This document shows, piece by piece, positions 11,377 through 24,122 of a stretch of DNA of 64,000 nucleotides. The DNA is from Carallia brachiata (Eukaryota > Streptophyta > Magnoliopsida > Malpighiales > Rhizophoraceae). The DNA is taken from the NCBI GenBank assembly GCA_021464245.1, contig JADCRB010000028.1, positions 7,086,820-7,150,819 on the forward strand. Reading direction: 5' to 3'. A program made the translations under genes and the position numbers. The notes under the pieces are model-generated. The model searched no databases. It was not told the DNA's origin and was given only the letters and a program-made list of their open reading frames with translations. Within the stretch, counting starts at the first letter, position 1. Every line of letters begins with the position of its first letter.

Positions 11377-11816
11377 CTTTTCATCAAAGAGGACTAAGAT
11401 GGCTGCTTCTACTCGCGGTGAAATGATTGGAGTAAATGTCTTTAACTCTGGACAATTTTCTATCCACAACTCTTTCAAGCACGAGAATTCTACGAAGTCA
11501 CCAATGCAGAATCTGAGGAGCTTTGGAAGACCCTTGAGCCGCATGAATTCTAGTCGAGGGAACATCTTCCTAAGCATTTCTCCCTCTGCAACTACTACCT
11601 CTTCCATTAACTTGCAATCACAGATCTCAAGTTTTTGGAGTTGTGAAAGACTTTTGGCAGCAGATGGTGATAACAAATAATTTAGATTCCCACAACCCTC
11701 CACCGCCAAGTTTGTTAGTCGGCTGAAGAAGGAAGAGTGATGTACAAGTTGGCCGCACCACAAATTCTCCACTCCGATTGAGGACAACTTCAGCTCCTCC
11801 AAATTAGGAACACAAC
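11377..11816 (-). pseudogene. CNL LRR exon a3 (1-bp short)
   Basis: Type-a exon. It contains MEELKLSSIGVENLWCGQ, LTNLAVEGCGNLNYLLSPSA and LKELWIENCPELKTFTPI, ending LVLFDEK before gtagg. Length 440 versus 441; the missing base is near the 5' end, where the expected FPNLEEL start is out of frame with the AG acceptor. Confidence 0.83.
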
Positions 11817-12485
11817 CTGCTAAGATTAAAGGATGCGATCAGAGGAAAATATAGTGGGGATAATTTAGTTCTGACATTGAATTTGAGAATGTATTTTAGA
11901 CCCCGTTTTATTATATACATTTTTAATTTTTATTCTCGTAATACTAAAATTTATCACTAAATGATTACTAAATTACTATTATATCTTAAATGTCAACCGC
12001 GCACTGTAGCTGATACCATTTAATTTTTGCACGAATCGACGTCAGGCTTGTCAAACTGGCTAGAATGATGACAAAAACGAAAATAATCGATCCAAAAGGC
12101 TAACCTTTGCACGTCTAGCTCCATTAGCGTAGTTCTTTTGTTAAAGGAATTTTGAAATTAGGCTTGATTGTTACTCATTTGTGTAAATGAACAAACTCAA
12201 GCGATCTCCTTAAGCTGAGCTACTAAACCTTTAGAGGTTGTATCAATTTGTTTCCTAATCCTAGTTATAATATATATCAGTTTTAATTCTATCCTAATAA
12301 TACTAAAAATTGTTGCTATTGGAGCTATATATATCAGATAATAATTACTAAACTACTATTCTATCAAAAATATCAACCATGCATTGTGGGCCGTATCATT
12401 TGATTTATGCACGAAACAACATAAGGCTTCTCTTATTAGCAAAAATGACAACATAAACGGAAAAAATGCATAGCAGAAAACTGAC
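11817..12485. other. CNL intron between d2 and a3
   Basis: AT-rich. It contains an internal near-repeat (around 11880-12070 and 12240-12420) of a segment also found upstream of d1 (about 17860-18070) that includes aataattactaaactacta and tcaaccatgcattgtgg. Confidence 0.6.
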
Positions 12486-13197
12486 CTTTGCCTGTGCAAC
12501 TCCATTAGCAAAAACGGTGGACGTTCATTCAAAAATGTGAATGTGAAGGTACTTGAACATTCAATGATAGCAATTCTTTTCAAGCATGGACATTCCACAG
12601 TACCACCTCTAGAGTAGAAGCTTGTTAAGCTGGGCAAACACTCTAGAGAAACGAAATTCAACAGTGGAAGCACGACGTTATCAACTATTGATCCAGATGC
12701 TTCTCCTCTTTTGTTATGATTTCCTCAATTAGAGGGCAGCTTTTTACTTCTACCTCCTGGAGCCGCACAAGGCCCAAGCACATGGTTGAAGTAAATAGGT
12801 ATCTCAAAGTGCTACAGTTGTGTATTTTTAACACTTTAAGGTTTCTAAGGTGAAACACCCTGTTAGGCCCCTCCTTCCATAATTGCTTCAACTTTGGCAG
12901 GTCAATCAATTGTAATTTGTTTAGCTTGGGTGTCCCGATTTGCCGATCGGCAGCATTGGGCAGAGTGAGATCAAATACTTCTTCCACTAAATCGCAATTT
13001 ATCACCTCAAGCTCTGCCAAATTTTCCAAGGACCCGAGTAAATTGGATGGGACAGCGTTGGAGTAATGTGCACATTCGTCCACCACTAGAGACCTCAATT
13101 TGGAGAGGACATTTGCTGGAAAATTTTCCTTATGCCATGTTTCTTTCAACTCGGGAAACTTTGAGAGCTCTAGATGCTCTATGCCATATAGTCCAAC
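12486..13197 (-). pseudogene. CNL LRR exon d2 (frameshifted)
   Basis: Type-d exon, starting VGLYGIEHLELSKFPELKET after ctctag. It contains LRSLVVDECAHYSNAVPSNL and LRYLFTSTMCLGLVRLQEVE. The frame is lost near 12690, within the segment equivalent to ITKGAASGATVD in d1. Length 712. Donor gtcagt. Confidence 0.85.
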
Positions 13198-13311
13198 CTA
13201 GAGAAGAGAAATGTTGTGGCACCTTAGTGAAATTAAAAATGATCAAAGAAAAAAGAACATGACAATAATACTATCTGGTAGCCAAAACTAGGATTTAGTA
13301 ATCGCGCTAAC

Positions 13312-14153
13312 CAATTCTGCACACAACTGTTGTATGGTGGTGTTGAGGTTGCCCTCCCAACGCCCTTTGTCATCGTCATCATTTTCTCCTCTCATCTTCT
13401 GCCAGTTTTACTAACTTGAGTCTTGGTGTGATTGGGGCTAATCTTGAGAAAGTCTTCATCTTTGGGCATTCCGTTACAATTACTTCCTCCAAAGATGGAA
13501 ATTTGAAGGTGTGATATGCAGAGGAGAAGCAAGTGAGGCTGACCAAACAATGGAGTTTCAAAGTTTTCAAATTGGCCCAGGTAATCAATTGGTCTTCTCC
13601 ATCATGGTCTTCTTCTCTTGCCACTATTTCCTCCACCATATGGCATTCTCTTATGCTCAATGTTGTGAGATGCCTCACACATTGCGCCGTTGAAGAAGTC
13701 AACAGATTCAATAAACCTTGACATTTTTCTACATCCAGATGGGACAGATTTCCAAAGGATGCAACAGAAGGCGCCAAGCTAATCAAAACTGTCACACTTA
13801 CGTACTTCTAGAGTCTCTAGGTTTTTGAACATCTCTTCCAGTTGGCAATCATGTTTCCAAATGCTCTCCAGATCATAAAGAACATTTAGCGTCATGTGTC
13901 GAATCTTGGGGACCGCACTCCCTTGATTTTCCCCACACGGGAACAGCTCTTTGAGTTCATTATTCACCACTTCGAGTTTTTCCAAACTTCGGAATCTTGA
14001 GAGGAGAGTAAGGAGAAATGATGCTGACTTCTCATCAAAGCTTTCCAAATGAAGAAAGCTCACCTTATCAAATAAATGTGTAGGAAGTTGGGCATCCAGC
14101 ATCATTTGTGCGTCGTTAGCCGTCAATGTCAATTCTTCCAAGTTGGGAATGAC
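13312..14153 (-). pseudogene. CNL LRR exon c2 (frameshifted)
   Basis: Type-c exon, starting VIPNLEELTLTANDAQMM after gtgcag. The frame breaks near 13790 (extra sequence within the CDSLISLAPS region) and again near 13380, after LAEDERRK. Length 842 against 840 in the intact right copy, i.e. two extra bases net. Donor gttagc. Confidence 0.85.
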
Positions 14154-15542
14154 CTGCACACGCCAATCAAGTAGACAGATTTGAGAGGAGAGGTGTAAGA
14201 TTGTTTTTGACATTTCTCCAAACTAGAAGGGATAAAAAGATGAAAAAGAATTTCCGCTTTGCTTGTCCGCTTGGTCAATATTGAATTGTTTGCAATGAAC
14301 AACTTTTTGTTAATACAACATCAACAACTAATACAAAAACCATTGTGAATTTTGGTAAATTTTTGTATGAAGTTAGCGTGATTATGATGCAGGAAGAGCT
14401 TATGAAACAATTAACAAATACGAAAATACAGCAGAAATCTGCCTAGAAAATAGCAAACGATAGGAATTCACCTATAAACACGCAAAAATTAGCACTAAGA
14501 ATAATTTTTTTTTTTGTTCATCAAGAGGACTGTTATGCCTTGCTACGTAATGAGGTAACTCTTTTAAAAATTAGAACTCAAGACTTACGAGATAAAAATT
14601 TTAAATCTTAACCATTGAAATATTCCCCTAAGCGACGTACAATTGCCTCAAATCTTCAATACAATCTCCTTTTCATTTTCACTTGTCATTTATATCAAAT
14701 TGGACTTTTTTTTTTCTCGCAAAATCCTTTGACAATATTATACAATTTTAGAAAAAAAATCAGATCATGGTTACAATGAATTTCTAATCAACGATTGGCT
14801 ATTCAAAATAATTTCTTAATCTATCAACGGGAGTTGGGCTGGATAATCTCCTTTTTCCTTAAAACCTCAAAAAGTTTGTTTAACTGTCAAAATCAAACCT
14901 AACCAAACTGAGGTAAATCTAGGTTTTTCAATTCAATTAATTTGCTTTTCTTTTGGAAAAATCACGCTTAACTAAACGGAAATATTATTTTACATGTATA
15001 TGCTTATTTTTTATTCTAAAAATACTAGAAGTTTTACTGATAGATACCTGTATAATAAGTTTATATCACTATTATTATGTCTATACATAATGACTTATTT
15101 ATTTTATACAATGGTGATTACAGATTTTTTCGTGATAAATATAGCAATTTATACTAATGTCACATTAAAATTAGAACTTTAATTTTTTTTTGGAAAATTA
15201 ATTTTCAACCGGTTAACAGGTTATAAAATTAGCATTCTAACAACAGGTTTATAAAATCGAACGAATGAAAGTTTTTTGTTAATCAAAAATTTCGAACAGC
15301 TTTGATTTTGAAAATGGTCGAAGCAAAATGAAGGTCGGTTTGGTATTTTAGCCTCAGCAGCCAACACATGAACTTCCCCGAATTGACATAGCTATTATCT
15401 ATTGGTATCGAGGGATTTTTAGACGATTTCTTGATTAAAAGAGTACAACTGCATGAAAAATGCATTGATGATGGACACACAGAAATTAGGGTAAATGCAA
15501 CAGTTGAGTGGAAAAAAAAAGTAGTTGAGTAAATGTCTGTAC
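14154..15542. other. CNL intron between b2 and c2
   Basis: 1.4 kb of AT-rich sequence without supported genes; it shares blocks with the other b-c introns (19797-20578 and 57761-58653). Confidence 0.6.
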
Positions 15543-16293
15543 CTTCTCAACTGAGAAGAAGGGTCGTTGAGGGGAATTATCGAATTGGCTTCGCAGGTTG
15601 CTTTCTTGAGAGCTTCCCTTTCTGAAGTAAAAAATCTTCATTTTGTCACAGTTATAAAACATCTAAACTTTTCAACATCGGCCATTCAGAAGTATGCATC
15701 CCAGGATAGAGTATCTCGAGTTGGCTTAAATTATAAAGCGTTAGAGTTGTCAATTTGGGGAATTCAAACCTAGCAATTGCTTCTGTTTCTTCATCTCCTC
15801 AAAATTTCCTCAATCCCACAATCATAGAGCTCAAGCTCTTCAAGTTGCAGAAGACCCCTGCCAATGCAGGCCGGAAAAACACTTTCAGATTTGGGCATTC
15901 TTCAACATTCACTATCTGAAGATCATTAACGGAGATGACTTCTCTTTCTTGGGGATGCTTATTCCAGATGTGCTTCAACTTTGGCAGATTTTTTAGGCTC
16001 AATGTCCTCAATCGACTAGCTGCGGGTCCTTCAGTTCTCATATTCACCAATGCCTCAAGTTGAAGGTTAAACACTTCTTCTAGTGATGCACAATCAATCA
16101 ACTCAAGGCTTTCCAGATCAAGGAACCTGCTCATCAGCGCATCCGATGGGAAAATGCTCAGCAGTTCCTGTACATGTTCTACAATCATAGATTTTAGTTT
16201 GAGAAAGGAACACTCGTGAAGTTCAGAATGCCATATCATCTTTAACCCATCCATTTTAACAATCCGCAATTCCTCCAACTTCGGGAAGGCGAC
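15543..16293 (-). pseudogene. CNL LRR exon b2 (frameshifted)
   Basis: Type-b exon, starting VAFPKLEELRIVKMDGLKMI after atag. It contains LLSIFPSDALMSRFLDLESL and LKHIWNKHPQER. The frame is lost near 15840 (SLSSMIVGLR and then a stop) and changes again near 15655, where the A-run is longer than in sister exons. Length 751. Donor gtacag. Confidence 0.85.
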
Positions 16294-16611
16294 CTATAAG
16301 AAGTAGCAAGAAACAAGCGTCTAAGAATACCAAAAAATTGAATTTGGAAACAAATGCAAAACAAGTTGGTTGTAGGATTAAAGTCTCAAGTTCGAATTCT
16401 AGTCAGAACTAATTAATCGAAAAACCTGAAGTATCATGGACCATTTCCTCTATCGATGTTTTCAGGGGGAAAAGCAAGACCTCTTGTTTCATTACATTGG
16501 AATTAAAACACACATATTTGAGAAATTTGAGGAAACAAATTAACAAAATCAAAACACTTTCGTAAAATCCTGTAAAATAATAAAAGTTTATGACAAAGAA
16601 AAGTATTACAC

Positions 16612-17052
16612 CTTCTCGTCAAAGAGGGCTAAGTTGGATCCTGCATTGACAGCAACAGGAGGGGAGATAAATGCCATCAACCTGGCACAATCGTCTATCC
16701 ACAACTCTTTCAAGTTGGGAAATTCTATAAAGTCACCAATGTAGAATGTGCTAAGATTTGGGAGACCTTCAAGCTTTAGGAATTCAAGATTAGGAAATGG
16801 GGCCCTGCTTATAATTTCCCCTTCTGTAGCTATTACATCTTCCATTGAATCGCAGTTAGATATCTCAAGTTTTTGGAGTTGTACAAGACAATTGACTATC
16901 GATGATGTAAATAGATAATGAAGATTCTGACAAGCATCCACAGTCAAGCTTGTTAACTTGTAGAAAGAAGGCTGATCTGCAAAGTGGTCATGCCATATCT
17001 TATCCATTCTGATTAGGGACAGCTTGAGCTCTTTCAAATTTGGGAAAATAAT
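16612..17052 (-). CDS. CNL LRR exon a2 (open)
   Basis: Type-a exon, 441 bp, uninterrupted. It begins IIFPNLKELKLSLIRMDKIW after tgcag and contains LTSLTVDACQNLHYLF and LEFLKLEGLPNLSTF; it ends LALFDEK before gtgtaa. Its upstream and downstream intron sequence match those of the right-block exon 55225-55668, not those of a3. Confidence 0.88.
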
Positions 17053-18128
17053 CTGCAACCCCAATTTAGTTTCACCAATTATATATCTACATATGTGTGA
17101 AAAGAATTTAGTAAGGTTAAATCTATAACAATTTACAAATTATCGAACGTGGTAAATTGCGTTCTTTTTGTGTAAAGAGACCGATATTTTGTAACCAAAC
17201 AAAAAAAAAAGTGAATAACGATCCATGCATTCAAAAACACTATGCCTTACTTTTACAAAACCAAATGATATCAAAATTCCATGTTCTTATTTCTCTTCCA
17301 GTAGTCTTAAAAGTGTACCGCTACATGTTGTCCTTATTCTCACCATACTTCAGTTATTACTAATAGAATTATGTATATCAAATAATTGTCCCTAAATTTT
17401 TATTATATCCTTAGTTTTAAAAAATTTATGGTTAATCAAACTACATCGAAGATTTATATTTAAGGCTGCAACCGAGTTGAGCTTTATTATGTTTAAAATT
17501 AGCTTGATTAGCGAACGAGCTAAAAAACTAGGCTTCATGTCATTACAGTTTAATCATGAACTGAGTTTGTTTTAATCGACCAAGCTTGGGAGCTTTTTAT
17601 GAATAGCTTGTTTAGTTTTATTATAATAATAATTAAAATTATAAAAAATTATTGTTACAAATAGAATAAAAATTACAAAAGCTTCTAATTTTTTTTTAAA
17701 AAATCAATTAAAAAATATTTAATTCAAATCTATAAATATAAACATATGTGACACATAGAGTTTAACAAGTATTCTCTAATAAATAAATAAATTTTTCAAT
17801 GACTATATAAAAGAATTCAATCTGTCCTTTTCCACGGATTACTCTTTCACTATATGAGAAGTTAAACTTGAGTGTTGCTAATTTACGCAAATGAACAAAT
17901 TCAAGCGATCTCTCATTAAGTTGAGCCACCCAACTTTTAGTAGATACCGCTCTTTTTTAACGTTGTACTCTAATAATAGTAAAAATTATGACTAATAGAG
18001 CTATATATATCAAATAATAATTACTAAACTACTACTATATCATAAATAACAACCATGCATTGTGGCCCATTTGTCATACCAGCAAGGATGATGACAAAAA
18101 CAGAAAAAAAGCAGAGCAGAAGACTGAC
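17053..18128. other. CNL intron between d1 and a2
   Basis: 1.1 kb, AT-rich, no gene seen. The shorter right equivalent is 55669-56089. Confidence 0.6.
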
Positions 18129-18845
18129 CTTTGCCCGTGAAACTCCATTAGCATCGAATGGCGGATGTTCATTCAAAAACGCGAATGTGAATGAACTTGA
18201 ACACTCAATGATAGCAATGCTTTTCAAGGATGGACGTTCCACAGTACCACCTCCAGAGTAGAAGCTTGTCAAGTTGGGCAAATGCTCAAGAGAGACGGAT
18301 TTCAACGGCGGAAGCACGACGTTATCAACAGTTGCTCCAGATGCTGCTCCTTTCGTTATGATATCCTCAATTAGAGGACAACTTTTTAACTCTACCTCCT
18401 GGAGCCGCCCGAGGCCCAAGCACATGGATGGAGTAAATAGGTATCTCAAAGTGCTACAGTTTTGTATTTTGAGCACTTTAAGGTTTTTAAGGTGAAACAC
18501 CGCTTTAGGCTCCTCCTTCCATACTTGCTTGAGCCTTGGTAGGTCAATCAATCTTAATTCATTTAGCTTGGGCAGTGTCCCGATTTGCCCATCAGTGGCA
18601 TTGGGCAGAGTAAGATCAAATACTTCTTCCAGTGAATCGCAATTTTTCACTTCAAGCTCTGCCAAATTGTACAATGACCGTAATAAATTGGATGGGACAG
18701 CACTGGAGAGTATATTTACACATTCGTCCACCACCAAAGACCTCAAATCGGAGAGGAAATTAGCTGGAAAATGTTCCTTATGCCAAGTTTCTTTCAACTC
18801 TGAAAAATCTGAGAGCTTTATATGCTCTATGCCATGAAGTTCAAA
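18129..18845 (-). CDS. CNL LRR exon d1 (open)
   Basis: Type-d exon, 717 bp, uninterrupted. It starts FELHGIEHIKLSDFSELKET after ctccag and contains FPANFLSDLRSLVVDEC, EEVFDLTLPNA and LRYLFTPSMCLGLGRLQEVE; the end is NGVSRAK before gtcagt. One of only two fully open exons in the left gene. Confidence 0.87.
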
Positions 18846-18957
18846 CTGGAGAAGCCAAATATTAAGGCTCGTTCATCGAATTAAATGTGAGGAAATAAAA
18901 AAGAAAACACTAAGCACTATTTAGTAGCCAAAATAAGATTCAGTGACAGATGCTTAC

Positions 18958-19796
18958 CGATTCTGCACATAACTGTTGTACGGTGGAGTTGAGATCGCCC
19001 TCCCAACGCCCTTTGGCATCTTTTTCTTTTGCAAATTTTACTTTCTTGAGCTTTGGTGTGATTGAGAGTCCTCCCGAGAAAGTCTTCATCTTGGGGCAGC
19101 TAGTTACAATTACTTCTTCCAAAAAAGGAAATTGGAAGGTGTGATATGCAGAAGAGAAGCAAGTGAGGCTTCCCAACCAACGGAGTTCCAAACTTTTCAA
19201 ATTGCCCCAGGTAATGTGATCTTCTCTATCATCTTCCTCTCTTGCCACTATTTCCTCCACCATATCACATTCTCTTATGCTCAATTTATTGAGATGCCCC
19301 ATATATTTGGCTGTTGAGGAAGTGACCAGATTCAATAAACCTTCACATTTCCATACATCCAGATGGGACAGATTCCAAAGGATGCAACTGAAGGCGCCAA
19401 ACTAATCAAACTCTTACACCACCATACTTCTAGAGTCTCAAGATCCACAAACATATGTTCCAGTTGGCAATCCTGCTTCCAAATACTCTTCAAATTGTAA
19501 AGAAAACATAGCCTCAAGTGTTGTATCTTGGCAACCGTCATCCCTTCTCGATTCTCCCCTTCATCGATAAGTTCTTCACAAGAGAACAACTCCTGAAGCT
19601 CATTATTATTTATTTCGAGATTTCGCAAAGAGCGGAACCTTCGGAGGAAAGCGAAGAGAGATGATGCTGACTTCTTGTCAAGGAGTTGCAAATGGAGAAA
19701 CCTCACGTTATCGAACAGGTCTGCCAGAAATTCGGAATCATGTATCATTTGTACGTCCTTACTGTTCAATGTCAATTCTTCTAAGTTGGGAATGAC
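18958..19796 (-). pseudogene. CNL LRR exon c1 (1-bp deletion)
   Basis: Type-c exon, starting VIPNLEELTLNSKDVQMI after cctgcag. It contains LISLAPSVASFG, NLVTSSTAKYMGHLNKLS and ITPKLKKV; the end is QLCAES before gtaagc. Length 839 versus 840 in the intact right copy. The missing base is at about 19373 (agattcc versus agatttcc in the other c exons), exactly where the open frame switches. Confidence 0.87.
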
Positions 19797-20578
19797 CTGC
19801 AGGCCAGTCAAGCAAACACTGTCGTTGAAGCATTTCCTCACTCAAAAGGTCTAAAAAAAGACCCCACTTCATTTGGTCAATATTAAATTGTGAATAATTT
19901 TCTGCTAATACACCATCAGCACCGTTTATAACTAACATGTGAATTTCGGTTAAAATAACATGATTAAATAAACTTAGATAAAATTTTGAGGTATGCCCTA
20001 ATAAATTAATGATCTTTTAACATTTTAATGCAGCCTTTTTGCCATATCTTTTATTATACACTTGTTTTTGCCATAAAAATGAATTTGACCCTTTCTTTTT
20101 GATGGTAAAGACTTACTTTTTGAAGAGAAAATGTCCCATATCTTTTAATACAATCTCATTTTCAGGTATCATCCATCAACTATAATCATATTTTGACATT
20201 TAAATGACTTTTGTACTTTAAATTTCTTTGCTTTAAATGTTGCCTTTTCTTTTCTATTTCTAAAAACATATTTTTAAAGAGAAAATGACAAATCCCTCAA
20301 ACCTTTTAATGCAATCTCATTTTCAGGTGCATTTGTATCAATTTTAATTGTTATTTCATTTAAAAAAACTTTGAAAATATATAAATTTCAAAAAAAGAAA
20401 AATCATCTCATGGCCATAATGAATATTATTACACCTACATTGCCAATTCAAAATAATTGTTTATTATAATCGCTACAAGTATTGATAGATTTTTAGATGA
20501 TTTCTTGATTAAAAAAGCTTAAATATGTGGATAATATGATAATGATGGACACCCATAAATTAGAGTTAATGACCGTAC

Positions 20579-21329
20579 CTTCTCAACTGAAAAAAAAGGT
20601 TGGTGAAAGGAATTCTCCGGTTGCTTTCCCAACTGTTTTCTTGAACGCTCTCACTTTCTGAAGTGAATATTTCCATCTCACCACAATCATGAACGTCTAA
20701 CTTTTTCAACATTGGCCATTCAGAAATATGCATCCCTGAGTAGAGTGTCTTGAGTTTCCTTAAGTTATAAAGTATTACAGTGGTCAATTTAGGAAATTCA
20801 AACCTAGCAATTGCTTCTGTTTCCTTATCTCTCTCAACAATTTCCTCAATTCCACAAAGGCTTAGCACAAGGCTTTCAAGTTGCAGTAGACCCCTTGCAA
20901 TGAAGGCTGGAAAAACTCTTTTCAGATTTGGGCATTGACAAACACTCACAACTTGTAGATCCTTAAAGCAGATGAGTTCTCTTTCTTGGGGATGCTTATT
21001 CCAGATGTGCTTCAAATTTGGCAGATTCTGTATCCTCAACGTCTTCAATCGACTATATGCCATTCCTTGTGTTCTGGAATTTATCAATGCTTGAAGTTGA
21101 AGGTTAAACACCTCTTCCAGTAATGCACAATCATTCAACTCCAGATTCTCTAGATTGAGAAGCCTGCTCAAAAGCATATTGGATGGGAAAATATTTTGCA
21201 GTTCCCCTGCACCTTTTACAATCACAGTTTTAAGTTTGCAAAAGGAAGACTCAGAAGTTCATTGTGCCATATCATCTGTATTCCATCCATGTTGACAATC
21301 TGCAATTCCTCCAATTTAGGGAACGAAGC
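20579..21329 (-). pseudogene. CNL LRR exon b1 (frameshifted)
   Basis: Type-b LRR exon, starting ASFPKLEELQIV after ttccag. It contains IWHNEL, LQNIFPSNMLLSRLLNLE, LKHIWNKHPQE and EWPMLKKLDVHDCGEMEI. Two bases are missing near 21253 relative to the right copy, and an extra T sits in the T-run near 20597 before the FSVEK-type end. Length 751 is not divisible by three, which agrees with the visible breaks. Donor gtacgg. Confidence 0.85.
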
Positions 21330-22960
21330 CTGGAAGAAAAGAAGAGAACAAGCGTCTCAATTATCAACAACGAATTGAAAAAAAAAAAAGTGAAACCAAA
21401 TTTAAAATCAAAATAGTTGTCATGGATCCATTTTTCCGTCGTCTCTTTTAAGGTACATCCAGATTCTTCTTTATACATCGGAATTAAAGCCCCACATTTG
21501 TGGAATAAAGGGAATGAGATTTAAATCTCAGTCTAGGTGGGGTTTTGTTGTTGCAGCCAACCAGTTCTTTCTGGTGCCATGAAGGAGAAAATCCAAACAA
21601 AATTATTTGCAGGGACCAAAGTGATTAAGAAGTCTAGCCCAACATAAACTGGAATAATTTACACATTTATACTATTTTTAAGTTTGTAAAAATATTAAAA
21701 TGACTAAAAGCATAAACATAACATTGCTACACAATTCAAAAATTAAAAAAAAATTGCTTGCACATACATATAATGAAGATTGACCAATATCTATTTGTCA
21801 ATTATAATTAAGTGGGTAGTATGGACAAATTTTTTAATATATGTATACAAAAATAGAAAATAAATCAAAGAATAAGAGAAATTAATGCTTAATGTTGTTA
21901 GTAACAAACATATTAAACAATGGTAATCAAACATTTACATAATATGCATACTTCCAACAATAATTGACTTAAACAACTACGCGCATGATATCAATACAAT
22001 ATCTATACGAGCTACAACGATAAAAATACATGTTGATTGTTTTTCTATAGTTAAAGCAATAAAATGAAGAAATAGTATGAGCAACGATATAAATTTATTA
22101 TGTTCATAAAAAAATAAAGCATGTAAAGTTAGAATAGTTGACTTCATATTATATTGTAAACATCACTTACTCTGACACATGCTTTGGTTTCACATTGCAT
22201 TAATCCGCACAAATAGGCCAAGGCCTTTATATTCCAAGGATGTTGTGTGAGAAGCACAATCAATATGTAGATCAAAATCACACTTTCTATGTATGCATCA
22301 CATATACAGTTTGGTGCTCTTATATGATGTTAAGGAGGAACCTAAAAGGGTCTATAATAAATGTGAGTTGTCTCCTACTCTTCTGTCTACATTACATTTC
22401 CATTTGTACATTCAATGACCCTTTTATAGAAAGATGAAGGAACATTAATTTTATAGATGCTCGTTACTAAAGAAGGAGAAGAGACATCTTAGAAAAAAAA
22501 AATTAAAAGTTATGGATTATTGAATATTGAATGATTGATGGTTGGTATTTTTTTTTTATTCCCATGACAATTGCTAGAAGTGAATAACGAGCAAAGATGC
22601 TAAAAAATAATAGAAAAGTGTGCCACTTGGCACACCCCTAATTGGGCATACTATATATAATATATAGATAGATAATAACATTTCAAAAAAGCCTATCAAA
22701 AAATAGAGGTTTATCAAAAAGAAAAGAAATTAAAAAACAAAGGGTTCTGATACATGTATCGAATTTTAGTACTATTTTATCTTTATTTATTTCTTTTAAT
22801 TTTTTTTAAGTTAAACTTCAAATGTACTTAGTAGTATTCTAATATATTATATTATCCTAAACTTTATTTTTTCTAAAAAAAATTTCCTAGTACAATAGTG
22901 GTGAAATAGAGCTAAAATGTAAAGCCGTGGACATTTTCTCTTTAACAAAAATACACATAC
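21330..22960. other. CNL intron between a1 and b1; empty site of the right-block Copia element
   Basis: 1.63 kb intron. At about 21578 it reads ctggtgccatgaaggag with a single ccatg, the pre-insertion form of the site occupied in the right block by the element at 59680-62369. Otherwise AT-rich without ORFs. Confidence 0.8.
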
Positions 22961-23398
22961 CTCTCGTCGAAGAGGGCCAAGTTGGATCCGGTATTGCCAG
23001 TGATAGGATTGGAAATAAATGTCTTTAATTGAAAACAATCCTCTATCCAGAGCGTTTCAAAGAGGGAAACTCTATTAAGCCACCAATGCAAAACTTACTG
23101 AGAGTTAGAAGACCTTTGAGCTTTAAAAATTCTAAATTAGGAAAAGAAATCTTGTCTTTTTTTTCCCCTTCAGTAGCTATTACAACTTTTAATGACTCGC
23201 AGTCACATATCTTTAGTCTTTGGAGTTGGGCAAGACTTTTGACCATTGATGACATAAAAAGATAATGAAGATTCCTACAAGTCTCCACTGTCAAGCTTGT
23301 TAATTTGGAAAAGAACGCCGATCTGCAAATTGCCCGTGCCATATCTTATTCACCCCAATAGAGAATAACTTCAGTTCTTTCAAATTTGGGAAAACAAT
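22961..23398 (-). pseudogene. CNL LRR exon a1 (frameshifted)
   Basis: Type-a LRR exon. It begins IVFPNLKEL after tgcag and contains SKLTSLTVETCRNLHYLF; it should end LFDEK before gtatgtg. Compared with the right-block copy (63780-64000) single bases are missing near 22963 (ctctcg versus cttctcg) and 23053 (gagcgtttc versus gagctctttc), with a further frame change near 23310. The net length, 438, is still divisible by three. Confidence 0.8.
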
Positions 23399-24122
23399 CT
23401 GCAACCATAATTTTCTATTTAGTCAATTTATTTTCACGCAAATATAAACAAAATAGTGAGAATAAATTTATGGGAACATTTAAATTATCGCACTTGTTGA
23501 GATAAATCCATACCACGAAAAATATTAAGCTTTACTTTTTAACAAATTGTATGATATCAATATTCCATAATCTTATATCTATTCTAACATTCTTAAAGTA
23601 TTGCATTCCAATGAGTATAGTGTTTGTTATTTCTACTTGTTTTTAGTATAACTCACATATTATTTTATAATGTACAAATTTATATTCTTATTTTATTTAA
23701 TGCAAGTAGACTCTACATTCATACAATATAAAATTATAAATAGGTTATGCTCACCCATAAAAACAGTCAAATTAGAAATTCCTCAATAATCTTGGATTCT
23801 CAACCGTTCCAACATAAAAAATTTTATATTTGTCTCCAAACGACCATCCTAGCCCCTCATAGAAACAAAAACCAGAAATGAAAAAGATAAGTACTTAGAA
23901 AATGTATCTAAAATCTATATAGAGTAATATATTTAGAATCTTTTTAGTATGACATTATTTTAGATTTAAAGTAAATAAAAAAATTTATATATAGAATTCA
24001 AAACATATCATCAAAACATTATTCTAGTTGAATTTAAGCTAAATAAATTGTCTAGCCATGCAAAAACATTCTACCCGAAAGTATAAAATTATAATGTGAT
24101 TTATGTCAAGAGAGTACCATAC
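23399..24122. other. CNL intron 1
   Basis: Lies between the exon 1 donor (gtatgg) and the a1 acceptor (tgcag). AT-rich, no feature recognised. Confidence 0.6.

Larger units (their letters stand above)
655..23398. repeat. Left copy of a segmental duplication (matches 46309-64000)
   Basis: Sequence from about 655 onward reappears in the same order and orientation from about 46309. Anchors I matched by eye: 660-2930 with 46310-48595, 5000-5240 with 49480-49700, 5990-7600 with 49750-51610, 7640-11260 with 51640-55120, 16500-23150 with 55120-64000. The copies differ by scattered substitutions, indels and several mobile-element insertions. The left copy also has one extra four-exon LRR cassette (about 11260-16505). 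The duplicates are about 45.6 kb apart at their left ends. Confidence 0.93.
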
